The notes under the pieces are model-generated. The model saw nothing but the letters and a program-made list of their open reading frames with translations, did no database searches and was not told where the DNA came from. Below are positions 12,573 through 22,600 of a stretch of 64,000 nucleotides of DNA, in pieces. The DNA is taken from positions 97,275,552 through 97,339,551 of the forward strand of contig NC_044277.2 in assembly GCF_004027225.2 (NCBI RefSeq), written 5' to 3'. This DNA comes from Strigops habroptila. Its lineage: Eukaryota; Chordata; Aves; Psittaciformes; Psittacidae. The translations under genes were made by a program, and so were the position numbers. Position 1 is the stretch's first letter; every line of letters starts with the position of its first letter.

Positions 12573-13020
12573 CATAGAATCATAGAATAAAGGAGTGGTT
12601 TGGGTTGGAAGGGACCTTAAAGCTCACCCAGTTCCAACCCCCTGCCACAGGCAGGGACACCTTCCACTAGAGCAGGTTGCTCCAAGCCCCGTCCAACCTG
12701 GCCTTGAACACTGCCAGGGATGGGGCAGCCACAGCTTCTCTGGGCACCCTGTGCCAGGGCCTCATCACCCTCACAGGGAAGAACTTCTGCCTCACATCTC
12801 ATCTAAATCTCCCCTCTGTCAGTTTAAAGCCATTCCCCCTTGTCCTGTCCCTGCCTGCCCTTGTCAAAAGCTCCTCTCCAGCTTTCTTGTGGGCCTCTTT
12901 AGGCACTAGAAGCTGCTCTAAGGTGTCCCCAGAGCCTTCTCTACTCCAGGCTGAACAAGCCCAGCTCTCTCAGCCTGTCTCCATACCAGAGACGCTCCAG
13001 CCTTTGGAACATCTTCATGG
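12573..13020 (-). mobile_element. CR1 LINE 3' fragment
   Basis: The + strand begins CATAGAATCATAGAAT, the reverse complement of the CR1 3' end. It then follows the CR1 3' UTR and ORF2 C-terminal region backwards (GGTTTGGGTTGGAAGGGACC, CTGTCCCTGCCTGCCCTTG). It is 5'-truncated, as is usual for CR1. Confidence 0.95.
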
Positions 13021-14099
13021 ATTGATCAATCAATCAGAGCCCTCTGCAGGTTATTGGCACTCTCCACATAATTGCAGTTGCGTTCATTCGGGCAGTTCTG
13101 GATGCTGCACAGTCCTCTGCTAAACCACCATTCCACTATGGGGGTTAATGGCACCATCCTGCAGCAGGACCAACTCTTTGAGGGCTCATGTCCCCATAGG
13201 TTTGGCCTGGTCATTGTTGCCTAGCCCTCCCTGACCCAGGGTGCTGGGAGAAGCTGGTTGCTACCGCACTGAGAAGGCTGCAGTCCTGGGGACAGGGGAC
13301 TAACAGGAGGCATCCAGCACACCACAGCCCAGAGGCTCTCACCCTGGGATGCTGCAAGGACAGAGGACAGATGGTCCAGAGGGCTGAAAGCACCATGTGG
13401 AGCCCACCAGAGCTGCTGGGATGGAGTGTGGGACCTGCTGTGCAGGCAGTCAGGTGGCAAATGGGTTTTCATCAGGGCAGGAGACACCTGGGGAGGGGGC
13501 TGCTCAACTGCTTCATTGCCCAGCACATGTGCCATCAGCACATCAGAGATATGTGTTGAGGTGGCTCAAGGGGCTCAGGGGAGCTGCCTTCTCTTCCCTA
13601 AGCACTGTTGCTGCCCTCCAGGTGTTTTGGGGTGAGAGCTGAGCCATTGGGAGTGCTGGTGGTGGCCATGGGGTGCAGGGATGGAAGCTGGAGCATGGAT
13701 GTCCCCACCTCCCAGGGCAGCAGCTCAGTGTGGTGGGATTTCATGCCTGCAGCACACAGCGAGGCAGCCAGTGCGGGGAAGTGGCTCACAGGCCAGATTA
13801 CACTCGGCTCCTGCATGTCACAGCTGCCGCGCTGCCACAATCCCTTCAACTGCAATAAACCCCCAACCCTGGCGGGCGGGAAGTGGCTCCTGCAAGCATG
13901 AGGCCTCTTTGGGAAGGATCCTGCTCGGCACCTCCGACCCTCCAATTGGTGCATTTCAGCTTATAAATGACTACCTTTATTGAAGCAGCCAGAGCAGTTG
14001 CAGTGGCCGGCAGCACAGTGCTGAACATGCCAGCTTGCAGCCCTGTGTGCCCAGGAGGGCTCCGACTGCTCCCAGGAACTGCAGCGAAAGTTTTTTAAA
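13021..14099. other. Intergenic, no gene recognised
   Basis: Mostly unique, GC-moderate DNA. The open frames of 60 to 118 codons overlap one another on both strands and show no known domain. I see no supported feature here. Confidence 0.5.
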
Positions 14100-14272
14100 T
14101 GATTTATGCACATGCATATGCACAGACACACACACATGGACAGACATGCCCACGTATGCACAGACACACACATATGCAGACATATAGGCATGCACACACG
14201 CATGCACTCATCCAGACACACACACTCACACACATGTATGTACACACACGTGCATGCACAGACATACACATG
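14100..14272. repeat. CA-rich minisatellite, left part
   Basis: Imperfect ACAC, ATGCAC and CAGACA words (for example CACAGACACACACACATGG) run up to the 3' end of a CR1 insertion. The same repeat resumes at about 14759 on the far side of the CR1, so this is one array split by the insertion. Confidence 0.9.
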
Positions 14273-14755
14273 GAATCATAGAATCAACTGGGTTGGAAAA
14301 GACCTTTAAGATCATCAGGTCCAACCGTTACCCCAGGACTATCATCACTAAACCATGTCACTGAGGGCCTCACAGAGTTTCTGAACACTTCCAGGGACAG
14401 TGATTCCACCACTTTCCTGGGAACCCTGTTCAAATGTCTGATTACCATCTCTGTGAAGAAATTTTTCCCAATATCCAATCTAAACCTCTCCTGGTGCAGC
14501 TTGAAACTGTTACCTGTTGTCCTATCACTTGTTACTTGGGAGAAGAGACTGACCCCACCTCACTACAACCTCATTTCAGGTAGTTGTAGAGAACAATAAG
14601 GTCTCCCCTGAGCCTTCTCCTAAACAACCCCAGGTCCCTCAGCCGCTCCTCACAAGACTGGTTCTCCAGAGCCTTTACCAGCTACGTTGCCTCTCTCTGG
14701 ACCCACTCCAGCACCTCAACGTCCTTCTTGTAGCGAGGGGCCCAACCTGTACACG
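14273..14755 (-). mobile_element. CR1 LINE 3' fragment inside a minisatellite
   Basis: On the - strand it encodes the C-terminal end of CR1 ORF2 (for example YKKDVEVLEWVQREAT near 14690-14740 and [11 protein letters not shown] near 14440-14480), followed by the 3' UTR ending near 14273. It lies between two halves of a CA-rich repeat and about 230 bp upstream of the TRIM start codon. It is 5'-truncated. Confidence 0.95.
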
Positions 14756-14872
14756 AATATGTATGCACACAGACACACACGCACGGACACACACGTGCAT
14801 GTACACAGACGCATGCAGACACACACACGTATGTACACAGACGTGCAGGCACCAACACACATGTGAACACAC
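14756..14872. repeat. CA-rich minisatellite, right part
   Basis: Continuation of the CA-rich array (CACACAGACACACACGCACG and related words). It stops about 115 bp before the TRIM start codon and so forms the upstream edge of that promoter. Confidence 0.9.
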
Positions 14873-14987
14873 ACTCAGTCCCCGCCGCTCCCCGTCCCCT
14901 CCCGGGGCCCCGGTAGCTTTCGGCACCGCCCGCGCCCCGCCCGGTCCCTTCCCCCCGCGCCGGCGCGTCCTTCCCGGAGGCCGCACC
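14873..14987 (+). promoter_or_regulatory. Compact GC-rich TRIM promoter and 5' UTR
   Basis: A short C- and CpG-rich segment sits between the minisatellite and the ATG. The start codon context CCGCACCATGG is close to the Kozak optimum. There is no TATA box. Any distal promoter elements would lie in or beyond the repeat and CR1. Confidence 0.55.
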
Positions 14988-17900
14988 ATGGCGCGGGCCG
15001 TGCTGGCGCTGAGCGAGAACCTGGTGGAGGAGGCCACCTGCCCGCTGTGCCTGGAGCTCTTCCGGGAGCCCGTCATCACCGAGTGCGGGCACAGCTATTG
15101 CGGGCCCTGCCTGGCGGAGCTCATGGGAGTCCCGCCGCGCCCCATCGACTGCCCGCAGTGCCGCGCCGCCGTGGCACCGGCCTCGCTGCGGCCCAACCGC
15201 TCGCTGCGCTCCATGGCCCAGCTGGCGGAGGCTCTGGACAAGGCACGGCGGGCCCACTGCCCGGAGCACGGCGAGCTGCTCGGCCTCTTCTGCGAGACCT
15301 GCCGCTGCCTGCTCTGCCCGCTGTGCCAAGACGAACCCCAGCACCGCGACCACCCCGCCCGCCTCGCCGAGGAGGCCGCCCGGCAGCTCCGGGTACGGGA
15401 AGGCGGCGGGGGGGCGGGGGGGGTGTGTGTTCCAGGCGAGCGCTGAGGTCTCCTGAGGAGCCTGTTGGGCCCCTTCCCTGGCACGGCTTTGTGTCCTTTC
15501 GGGTACAGACTGGGGTCCCTCCAGGCACAGGCTGGGGTACCCGCGAGGCACGGGCTGGGGCACACTAGGCATGGATCTGGGTACCCCCCATGCACAGGCT
15601 GGGGTCCCCTCTGGGCACAGGTTGGGTTACCCTTGGGGCATGGGCTCGGGTCCGTTCCAGGGTCAGGGTCCCCTCTGAGCACAAGCTGGGATCCACTTTA
15701 GGCATGGGTCTTGGTGCCCCTCTGCATGGGCTGGGGTCCCTCAAAGCACGGGTTAGAGTCACCTCAGGGCTCAGGCTGGGCTTTCCTCTGGGCGTGGGCT
15801 GGGATCCGCTGCCAGGCATCAGTCTGTGGTCCCCTCCCAAGCACGGGTTGGGATCCCCTCTAGGCATGGATCTGGGTCCCTTTTGCATATGGGCTGGGTT
15901 CCCCTCTGGGCAGGGCACAGGTTAGGGACCCTGTCCAGCTACAGCTTTGGGTCCTCATCCAGCTGTTGGCTGGGGTCTCTCTTTGGGTACGGGTTTGGGG
16001 TCCCTATCTGGCAGCAGGCTGGGGTCCTGTATTTCCACTACCCTGCTGGGATTCCTGGTCCTCCCACTGCCCGTTGCCTCCCCTAAGCCACCCACAGGTG
16101 CAGGTCTCTCTTGCTGCTCTCTGCTCTGTGGCCCCACAAGATCCTGAGTGCCCCATACGTCCCCAGCCAGGGATGGGACAGGGGCTCTGCCCCTCTGCAT
16201 GTGGGCTGGGGTGCCCCAGGCCAGCACCCCATTCTGCTGTGGGGCATGGCTTGGAGGAGCACAAGGGAATTTATTTAACACTCGATCAAATTTAGGGAGC
16301 GTGCCTGACACACAGTGCTGCTGTCACTGCAAACCTCTTCCCACAAATCCCGCTTCCAACACCAAAAGTTGTTTTTCCTAATTAAAGAAAAAAAAAGAAA
16401 ACAAAACAAAACCAAAACCAAAAAAACCCAACAAAACCACAGACTTCAGGCTTTCCATATGAAGCTGTTCCAGAAATGTTTCAGGAACAGCTGTGCATGG
16501 GGATCTCCCTGGCCTGGCATAACGGCTGCTGGGAGAGAGGTGGGTGCTGGCTCCAAGCAGAGCTGAGCTTGGAGCACCACAGGGGCTGTTCGGCGACATC
16601 ATCTCACTCCTGCATATGTAACCCTCAAATACCCCTATTTTTCTTTTCTGTTTTTCCCTAGGAGACACTCCAGAACAACCTGGTTCTTCTACGAAAAGAG
16701 AAAGAAGAATTTAGGCCCATGGGACAAAAGAAAAGTGATGGCCTGCTGGTAGGTATTTCTCTCCATGTGCACACTGTGCCCCTTCCCTGTCTTCATAGCC
16801 ACATCCTGTCTTCCCTGGTTGCCATAAATATTTATCTCCTTTTCCATAACCACACCACTTTCTCTCTCCCTCTCTGTTCATCCCATATATACTTGTCCCT
16901 CCTGCTCTCTCAGATTCCACTGTCATTTTGGGGCCACCGACACCCAGCCTTGCCACGCCTCTCCCCCTCTACTCTTCCAGCTTTTCCTCTCCAAAACTTC
17001 TTTTCCCCATGATCCTACCCCATTCTCTGTAGCCCCCTTCCCATGCTGCGGTGCAGCAGCCGGGGGATGGGATGACTCAAGGGCATCTGTGTGGGTGCCT
17101 TGCAGGGGAAGGTGGCCTCAGAGCAGCGGAGCCTGCGAGATGCTTTCACACAGCTGCAGCAGTTCCTGCAGGAGCAGGAGGATGCCCTGCTGGCCCAGCT
17201 TGACCAGGTGCATGAGGAGCTCAACCAGGAGCGCTGCAGATACATCTCCAGCATTTCAGAGAGGGAAACGCTGCTGGACACGCTGATTGCGGAGATAGAG
17301 AGGAAATGTGACCAGCCGATGGTCGAGTTCCTTACGGTGAGGCTGCATTACCCACCCACGTGCTGTGACCATCTGTGGTGAGGTTGGGGGCACCGTCTGC
17401 ATCCCGGTGCCCATGCAGCCTGGGAATGAAGGGCAGCACAGTGCTGGCTGGGCCATGACATTGTGGTGTGTGGTGTGAGGCTGGGCCTGCAGCGTGAGCT
17501 GAGGATTTGGGTGAGTGACTCACTGAAGAGTCCCCAGGAGGTTGGTGTGACCCCCTCAATCCCACCGCCTTGGCTCATGCAGCAGGGGAGCGGCTATAAC
17601 TCACTGCCACAGGGACTGTGGTCCTTCCCGGCAGTGCCAGAGCTGACCTGGTGTTTCCTCTCTTCCAGGATGTTGGCAAAATCCTGGACAGGTATGAAAC
17701 GGGCTCGGCATCGTTCTTCTGCGCGGCTCTTTTGGGCAGAGGTTTGGAAACGCTGCAGGCAGCTGGGCAGCAGCAGCCAGGAGGGAGGTGGCTTTGCCCT
17801 GCTGGGCATTTGGGATTTAATGCGATGTTATCTGGAACCAGAGACCATGGCACCCCTGTTGAAGATGGGGTTCTCATGCCAATAGCTGGGACGCAGCTCC

Positions 17901-20039
17901 CTGCAGTTCTGGGCTGTAGGGGTTTTTCTCTTTTTTCTGTCCTAGCCCCAGGTGCTGGCTGACCACTGAGGTCAGAGCTCCTCTCCATGTTGTTTCCCCC
18001 TCAGGTGTGAGGCAGCGAAGGCCCTGATCCCTGAGCCAGTTTCCCCGGGGCTGGAGAGGACCCTTAAGAGACTCTTTAAGAGTAGCCAGATGGTCACAGC
18101 TGTGATGGCCGAATTCAAAGGTAAAGCAAAGCAGCAGTGACAATGCTTTGCGGTGTAGCTGGTGTGCAGGTCCCAGGTGGGTGCTGCTGTCTCCGCTCTG
18201 CTTCCCTGTGCTCAGCTGCAGAAGTTGATCCTCACCACCAGGGTTTGGGAGCAGAACACACCTGCTCCGGATGGGACCCTCCGAGATGGGCTTTGCTGGA
18301 GCCTGGGGCTGGGGAGCAAGCTCCACATCTGGCTTGCTGTCCTAATGGGGAGCAGAACTGCTGAAAGAGTCTCATGCATCTTCCTTTCCCTCCTCTAGTG
18401 AGCCTGCTGAGTAAAATCGACAGAGAAAGGGGTGAGTTTCTGGAGCCGATGGGCATAAATGAGGGAGAAAAGCTTTCCAGAATGAGTTTCCTTATGTCCT
18501 TGGTGCAGAGCTGGACTCACACCACATCATCTAACTCCAGGGTCTGTCTAAAACCGGGTCCCTTCATTTTGACTATAAAAATCCAGGTCTGTCCCCATGC
18601 CAGGCAACACCCAGACACCAGCCAAGAGCCAGGATAGTATGAGTCCCTCGGCTTCCCTGTTAGTGGAGACTTTATTCTTATGCTGTGTTGTGTAAGACTC
18701 TGAGTAGTTAAGCAGAGGAGCCCTGTGCATTTTGAGCTGGCTTTTAGGCACACATTTGAAATGCTTTTGCAGATGCTTGGGGTCTACATGGTCCTGGCAG
18801 CATTGCAGGGCTCGGTCTGTGCCTTCTCAGGTTTTGGGATGAGGGACTTGACACACAGCACAGGCGTGCCTCAGTTTCCCCTACGCTGCAGTCCCCATCT
18901 GGGGAAATCTGGGGCCACGGAGGAGTAGGTTTGGCAGAGGTCCTGGGGTGGTGGCACTGTGCGGTGACACCTCTGTGGCTTTGTGGGACGGCCGCGGGAT
19001 GGCAGCAGAACATTCCACATGAACGGGCATTTCTGGCTCTGCGGTGAGACTGCCTGGTTACTCGGTGGAGCAGGGTTAGGAGCTGGTTTTCCCTTTGGCA
19101 AGTCACTGGAGCAGGCACTGCCATGGCACCACTGCTGCCTTGCAGGCAATGCTTCCTCACACCCGTGGCGGTGTATTGCTCCCCCACACTCAGCCTTACT
19201 GCAGCCCCACAAACTCAGAGCCAGCAGTATCCTGGAAGCAGGTTTAGCAAAGCCCATCGTGTCTGTCCCCTGAGCGCGGGGGCACTGCCTGGCTCAGTCC
19301 TGCTTCAGAAAGCATTGCTTCTCCAATGGGTCCCAGTAAGGAGGGCAGCAAGGGTCCTGTGTCCCGTGCCACCCAAGGGGGCTGCGGGTGCTCTGCGTGT
19401 GCACTCTTGGGGTACGAGTGCGCATTGTGCTCACAGGACGTGTCCCAGCCCCAGGGCAGAGGAGGGAGAGGTGCTGGTTCACTCCTCGGTAGGCAATGGA
19501 CTGATGTTCCTCTCTGTCATGCATTAGTGAAGGTATGGCTGGACCCAGAGACAGCAAGTCCATACCTGAGCCTCTCAAAGGACTGCAAGACCATGTGGCT
19601 GGCAAGTAGGGAGCAAGAACTCCGCGACAACCCTAAGAGATTCACAGGCAGCCCCAGCATCCTGGGCTCCAAGGGCTTCACAGCCGGGAGGCATTACTGG
19701 GAGCTAGAGGTAGGGGATGGGGACAGCTGGGCCGTTGGGGTGGCCGTGGAGTCAGTGCAGAGGAAGGACTCGCTCAGCAGGGCCCTGGGGAAGATCTGGG
19801 CCCTGAGGCTGGACTGGAATCGCCAGTACACAGCGCTCCACATGCCCCCCGCCCCGCTGGAACTAAACCAAAAGCTCCGGAAAATCAGGGTCCACCTGGA
19901 CTACGAAGCGGGCCAAGTGACCTTCTATAATGCAGAGAACATGATGCAGATCTTGCAGTTCAAGGCCACCTTCACCGAGAAGGTCTTCCCATACTTTTGG
20001 CTCTGGTCACCAGAAACCTACATCCAGCTGTGTGCCTGA
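14988..20039 (+). CDS. TRIM-family E3 ubiquitin ligase (RING, B-box2, coiled coil, PRY-SPRY)
   Basis: Probable cytoplasmic or nuclear ubiquitin ligase. Exons: 14988-15392, 16662-16748, 17106-17336 (231 nt), 17669-17691 (23 nt), 18005-18120 (116 nt), 18399-18431 and 19528-20039. All join in phase to 468 residues. The RING uses C18, C21, C33, H35, C38, C41, C55 and C58. B-box2 uses C91, H94, C102, C105, C110, C113, H119 and H122. A coiled coil follows (LQQFLQEQEDALLAQLDQV). PRY-SPRY begins near VKVWLDPETA and holds HYWELEVGDGDSWAVGVA and LDYEAGQVTFYN. The 231, 23 and 116-nt exons are hallmarks of TRIM C-IV genes. Exon 2 is 87 nt, where 96 is usual. The start is the first ATG in a strong Kozak context. 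Which TRIM it is cannot be settled from the sequence, so no symbol is given; all key zinc ligands are present. Confidence 0.95.
15490..16040. repeat. GCTGGGGT minisatellite in TRIM intron 1
   Basis: About 20 imperfect units of roughly 22-30 bp with the core GGCACAGGCTGGGGTCCC. The array keeps long open frames on both strands; these read as repeated Gly/Leu/Trp or Pro/Arg strings and are not genes. Confidence 0.85.
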
Positions 20040-20191
20040 TGGGGTCAGATGCCTCCTGGTCCCTTGCCTGTGCCCTTGCCTAGCTGAGCGGGAAAGAGGT
20101 GTGGAAATGATGCACCATCGTGTTGGAAACTCCCTGCAGTTGGATCTCCTCTGTGTGTTGCTGCACCTTCCCCTGCCAAGTACTTTGGAAC

Positions 20192-20197
20192 ATTAAA
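20192..20197 (+). terminator. TRIM poly(A) signal ATTAAA
   Basis: ATTAAA lies 153 bp after the TRIM stop codon and is followed within about 15 bp by GT-rich sequence (TGTGTTGTCCTG, GGGGGTGTCTG). This fits a short 3' UTR. Confidence 0.6.
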
Positions 20198-20724
20198 ACT
20201 GTGTTGTCCTGCCTGGGGGTGTCTGCATGCTGGTATCCTGGTCAGATCTCGCAGTGGCAGTGGCCCACCTGTCCCTGTGAGCACTGAGGACACACAGATA
20301 AGCAGGAGAGAGGAGTTCTGATTGCCCATGGTGGTCTTTGGCAGTGCTGCATGGCTTGCTTTGGCTCGGTATGGTGTGCTATGTTGTAGGCAGCATGGGC
20401 ATGCAGTCACCCCACAGGCAGGGTTGGAGCCATGGAGGTGCTAATGGTGGTGGTAACTGCTGATGGAAAACTGTAAAAACCTGCTTGAAAGGAAAACGTT
20501 CAGGGAGGGGACAGGGTCAAGTGGAGCACTGGAGAAGAGGCACAGCCCAAGTGTCTCCAGGCGATGGGGATGTGATGGGGATCTGTGAGGTCCTGGGTGG
20601 TCAGAGATGGAGCACACGAGAAAGCAGGAACATTGTGTGGATGTGGTGGGTGGCAGGACCTGGGCAGAGGGACACGGGTCGTGTCCTGGAGGTGTGGGAT
20701 CCCCTGACAAGGTATCCTGGTTTC
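20198..20724. other. Intergenic, nothing recognised
   Basis: Unique sequence between the TRIM poly(A) signal and an LTR. It has no splice-supported exon and no recognisable repeat. Confidence 0.5.
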
Positions 20725-21311
20725 AACTGGTTTCAGCTGGTTTCAGCTGGTGCATTGCTGTGTTTTGGCTTCAGTCTGAGAACAATGCTGATAACACACC
20801 GATGTTTTAGTTGTTGCTCAGTAGTGCTCACCCTGATCAAGGACTTTTCAGTCTCATGCTCTGCCGGTGAGGAGGGACACAAGAAGCCAGGAGGAAGAAG
20901 AGACAGGACACCTGACCCAAACTGGCCAAAGGGGTATTCCATACCACAGCATGTCATGCCCAGTATATAAACTGGGGGGAGTTACCCGGAAGGCCCAGGT
21001 CGCTGCTCGGGTCGGACTGGGTATCGGTTGGCAGGTGGTGAGCAATTGTATTGTGCATCACTTGTGTTTATTTTTTTCCTTTGCCCTTTTAGTTTTATAT
21101 TCTCTCCCCTTGTTATTGCTATTATTATTATTATTAGTTATTATACTTTAGTTACTGGACTGTTCTTATCTCAACCTGTGGGGTTTACATTCTTTCGATT
21201 CTCCTCCCCATCCCACCCAGAGGCAGGGGGAGAAGGCAGGCGGGGAGGAAGGGGGTGCGTGAGGAAATGGCTGCGTGGTGCTGAGTTACCGGCTGGGCTT
21301 AAACCACAACA
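20725..21311 (+). mobile_element. LTR of an ERVL-like avian endogenous retrovirus, solo
   Basis: The body matches my recollection of a common avian LTR. It includes a long U3-like part, a TATATAAAC box at about 20964-20972, CAATTGTATTGTGCATCACTT, an ATT-rich stretch near 21120, and a 3' end of TTAAACCACAACA. A partial second copy lies at 53045-53425 in reverse. No internal retroviral region adjoins it, so it is most likely a solo LTR; its 5' edge is degenerate. It is an old fossil copy, judged from divergence between the two copies. Family name is from memory and not searched. Confidence 0.8.
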
Positions 21312-21523
21312 CAAGGGCTGTATGTCTCTGAGCCTGGCTGGGAACACAACCCAACATGATCAGCCCTGCAGCTGGAGACAACGGCCTCTGAAACCACTGC
21401 AGGGAGATCGGCAGAGTGTGTCTGCCAGGGACTCAGCTCAACAGCGGAGATCTGCAAACTATCACGTAGGGAGAAGATGCATGACCTGCTGGAGACATGT
21501 TGCGTGTGTCAGGCACTTAGAAC

Positions 21524-21719
21524 CATAGAATCACAGAATGGTTTGGGTTGTAAAGGACCCTAAAGCTCATCCAGTTCCAACCCCCTGCCATGGGCAGGGA
21601 CACCTTCCACTAGAGCGGGTTGCTCCAAGCCCTGTCCAACCTGGCCTTGAACACTGCCAGGGATGGGGCAGCCACAGCTGCTCTGGGCAACCTGTGCCGG
21701 GGCCTCACCACCCTCACAG
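21524..21719 (-). mobile_element. CR1 LINE 3' fragment
   Basis: Reverse complement of the CR1 3' end starting at CATAGAATCACAGAATGG and running to CACCACCCTCACAG. It stops exactly where another CR1 3' end begins. Confidence 0.95.
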
Positions 21720-21786
21720 TATAGAATCATAGAATGATTAGCGTTGGAAAGGACCTTAATATCATCTAGTTCCAGCCTGTTACTTC
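21720..21786 (-). mobile_element. Second, abutting CR1 3' fragment
   Basis: Starts TATAGAATCATAGAATGATT and carries GTTGGAAAGGACCTTAATAT, a different CR1 subtype from its left neighbour. It is about 66 bp long and directly joined to it. Confidence 0.85.
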
Positions 21787-22099
21787 ACTGGTGTCACTTT
21801 GTTTCTCCACTTGTAAAATGGGGCTATGTTTTTGGAGCTGGGACTGCTCCCCCTTCTCCTGCAGTGTCCACAACCAGACAGGCCTGAGGGACGACCCATG
21901 CAAAGAATCCCCTCCCCACAGCGCAATCATTGCCGCCTCCATCCTGCTCAGTGACGATGGGCAGGGGGCGGAGAAGGGACCAGGCAAGGCAGGCAACGGG
22001 TCCTCCGAAAAGCTGGGCTTCTGTCGATTTTTAAGGCAAATAGCAGCGCCTGGGTGAATGCCTCAGCCTCTTTAAGGTAGAGGTGGGAGCAACGTCTGT

Positions 22100-22600
22100 C
22101 GCGGTTAAAGTGTGACCGTTTTCCCTCATCGTTCCCAGCTTTACCCGATTCCCCTCAGGCCCGGGGCGGTTGGAGGCACGGAGACGGCCAGAGATCTGGG
22201 GCAGAGCCGGGGCTTGGGAGAGGCGGGGACTACATTTCCCAGCATGCACCGCCGAGGAGGGCAACGGTGCTGCATGCTGGGAAATGTAGTCCGTCCCTCG
22301 GTAGCCGTGCTGCCTAGCGGCACCCTATTGGCTTGCTTCTCTATTAGTCCGGAGTTACATCAATCAGCAGTTGGAGGCGGGGAGTGGGGCGCCCGCCGCT
22401 GTTCTTATTGGCCAGAACGAGCGCGGTGGGTGGGAGAATATGAGAGAAAATACTCGCCCCCTCGAAACGTCGCTCAGGGGCCGGTTCTGATTGGTGGAGG
22501 GGAGGTTTGGCGCCAGCTTCGGAGCGGGCGACGGGTAGCGGCTGGAGTCAAAGCAGTGCGCGCCGCGCTGACAGGAGGACGGCTCGGCTGGCTCGGCTCC
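22100..22600 (+). promoter_or_regulatory. CDC25A promoter with inverted ZNF143-like sites, CCAAT boxes and E2F site
   Basis: A perfect 22-bp inverted repeat occupies 22227-22248 and 22271-22292. Each arm holds the ZNF143/THAP11-type core TTTCCCAGCATGC. Three reversed CCAAT boxes (ATTGG) follow at 22327, 22407 and 22490, about 80 bp apart. An E2F-type TTTGGCGC at 22506-22513 lies roughly 90 bp before the ATG. Regulation of CDC25A by E2F is known in mammals; spaced CCAAT boxes are common in cell-cycle promoters. No TATA box is seen. Binding is inferred. Confidence 0.75.
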
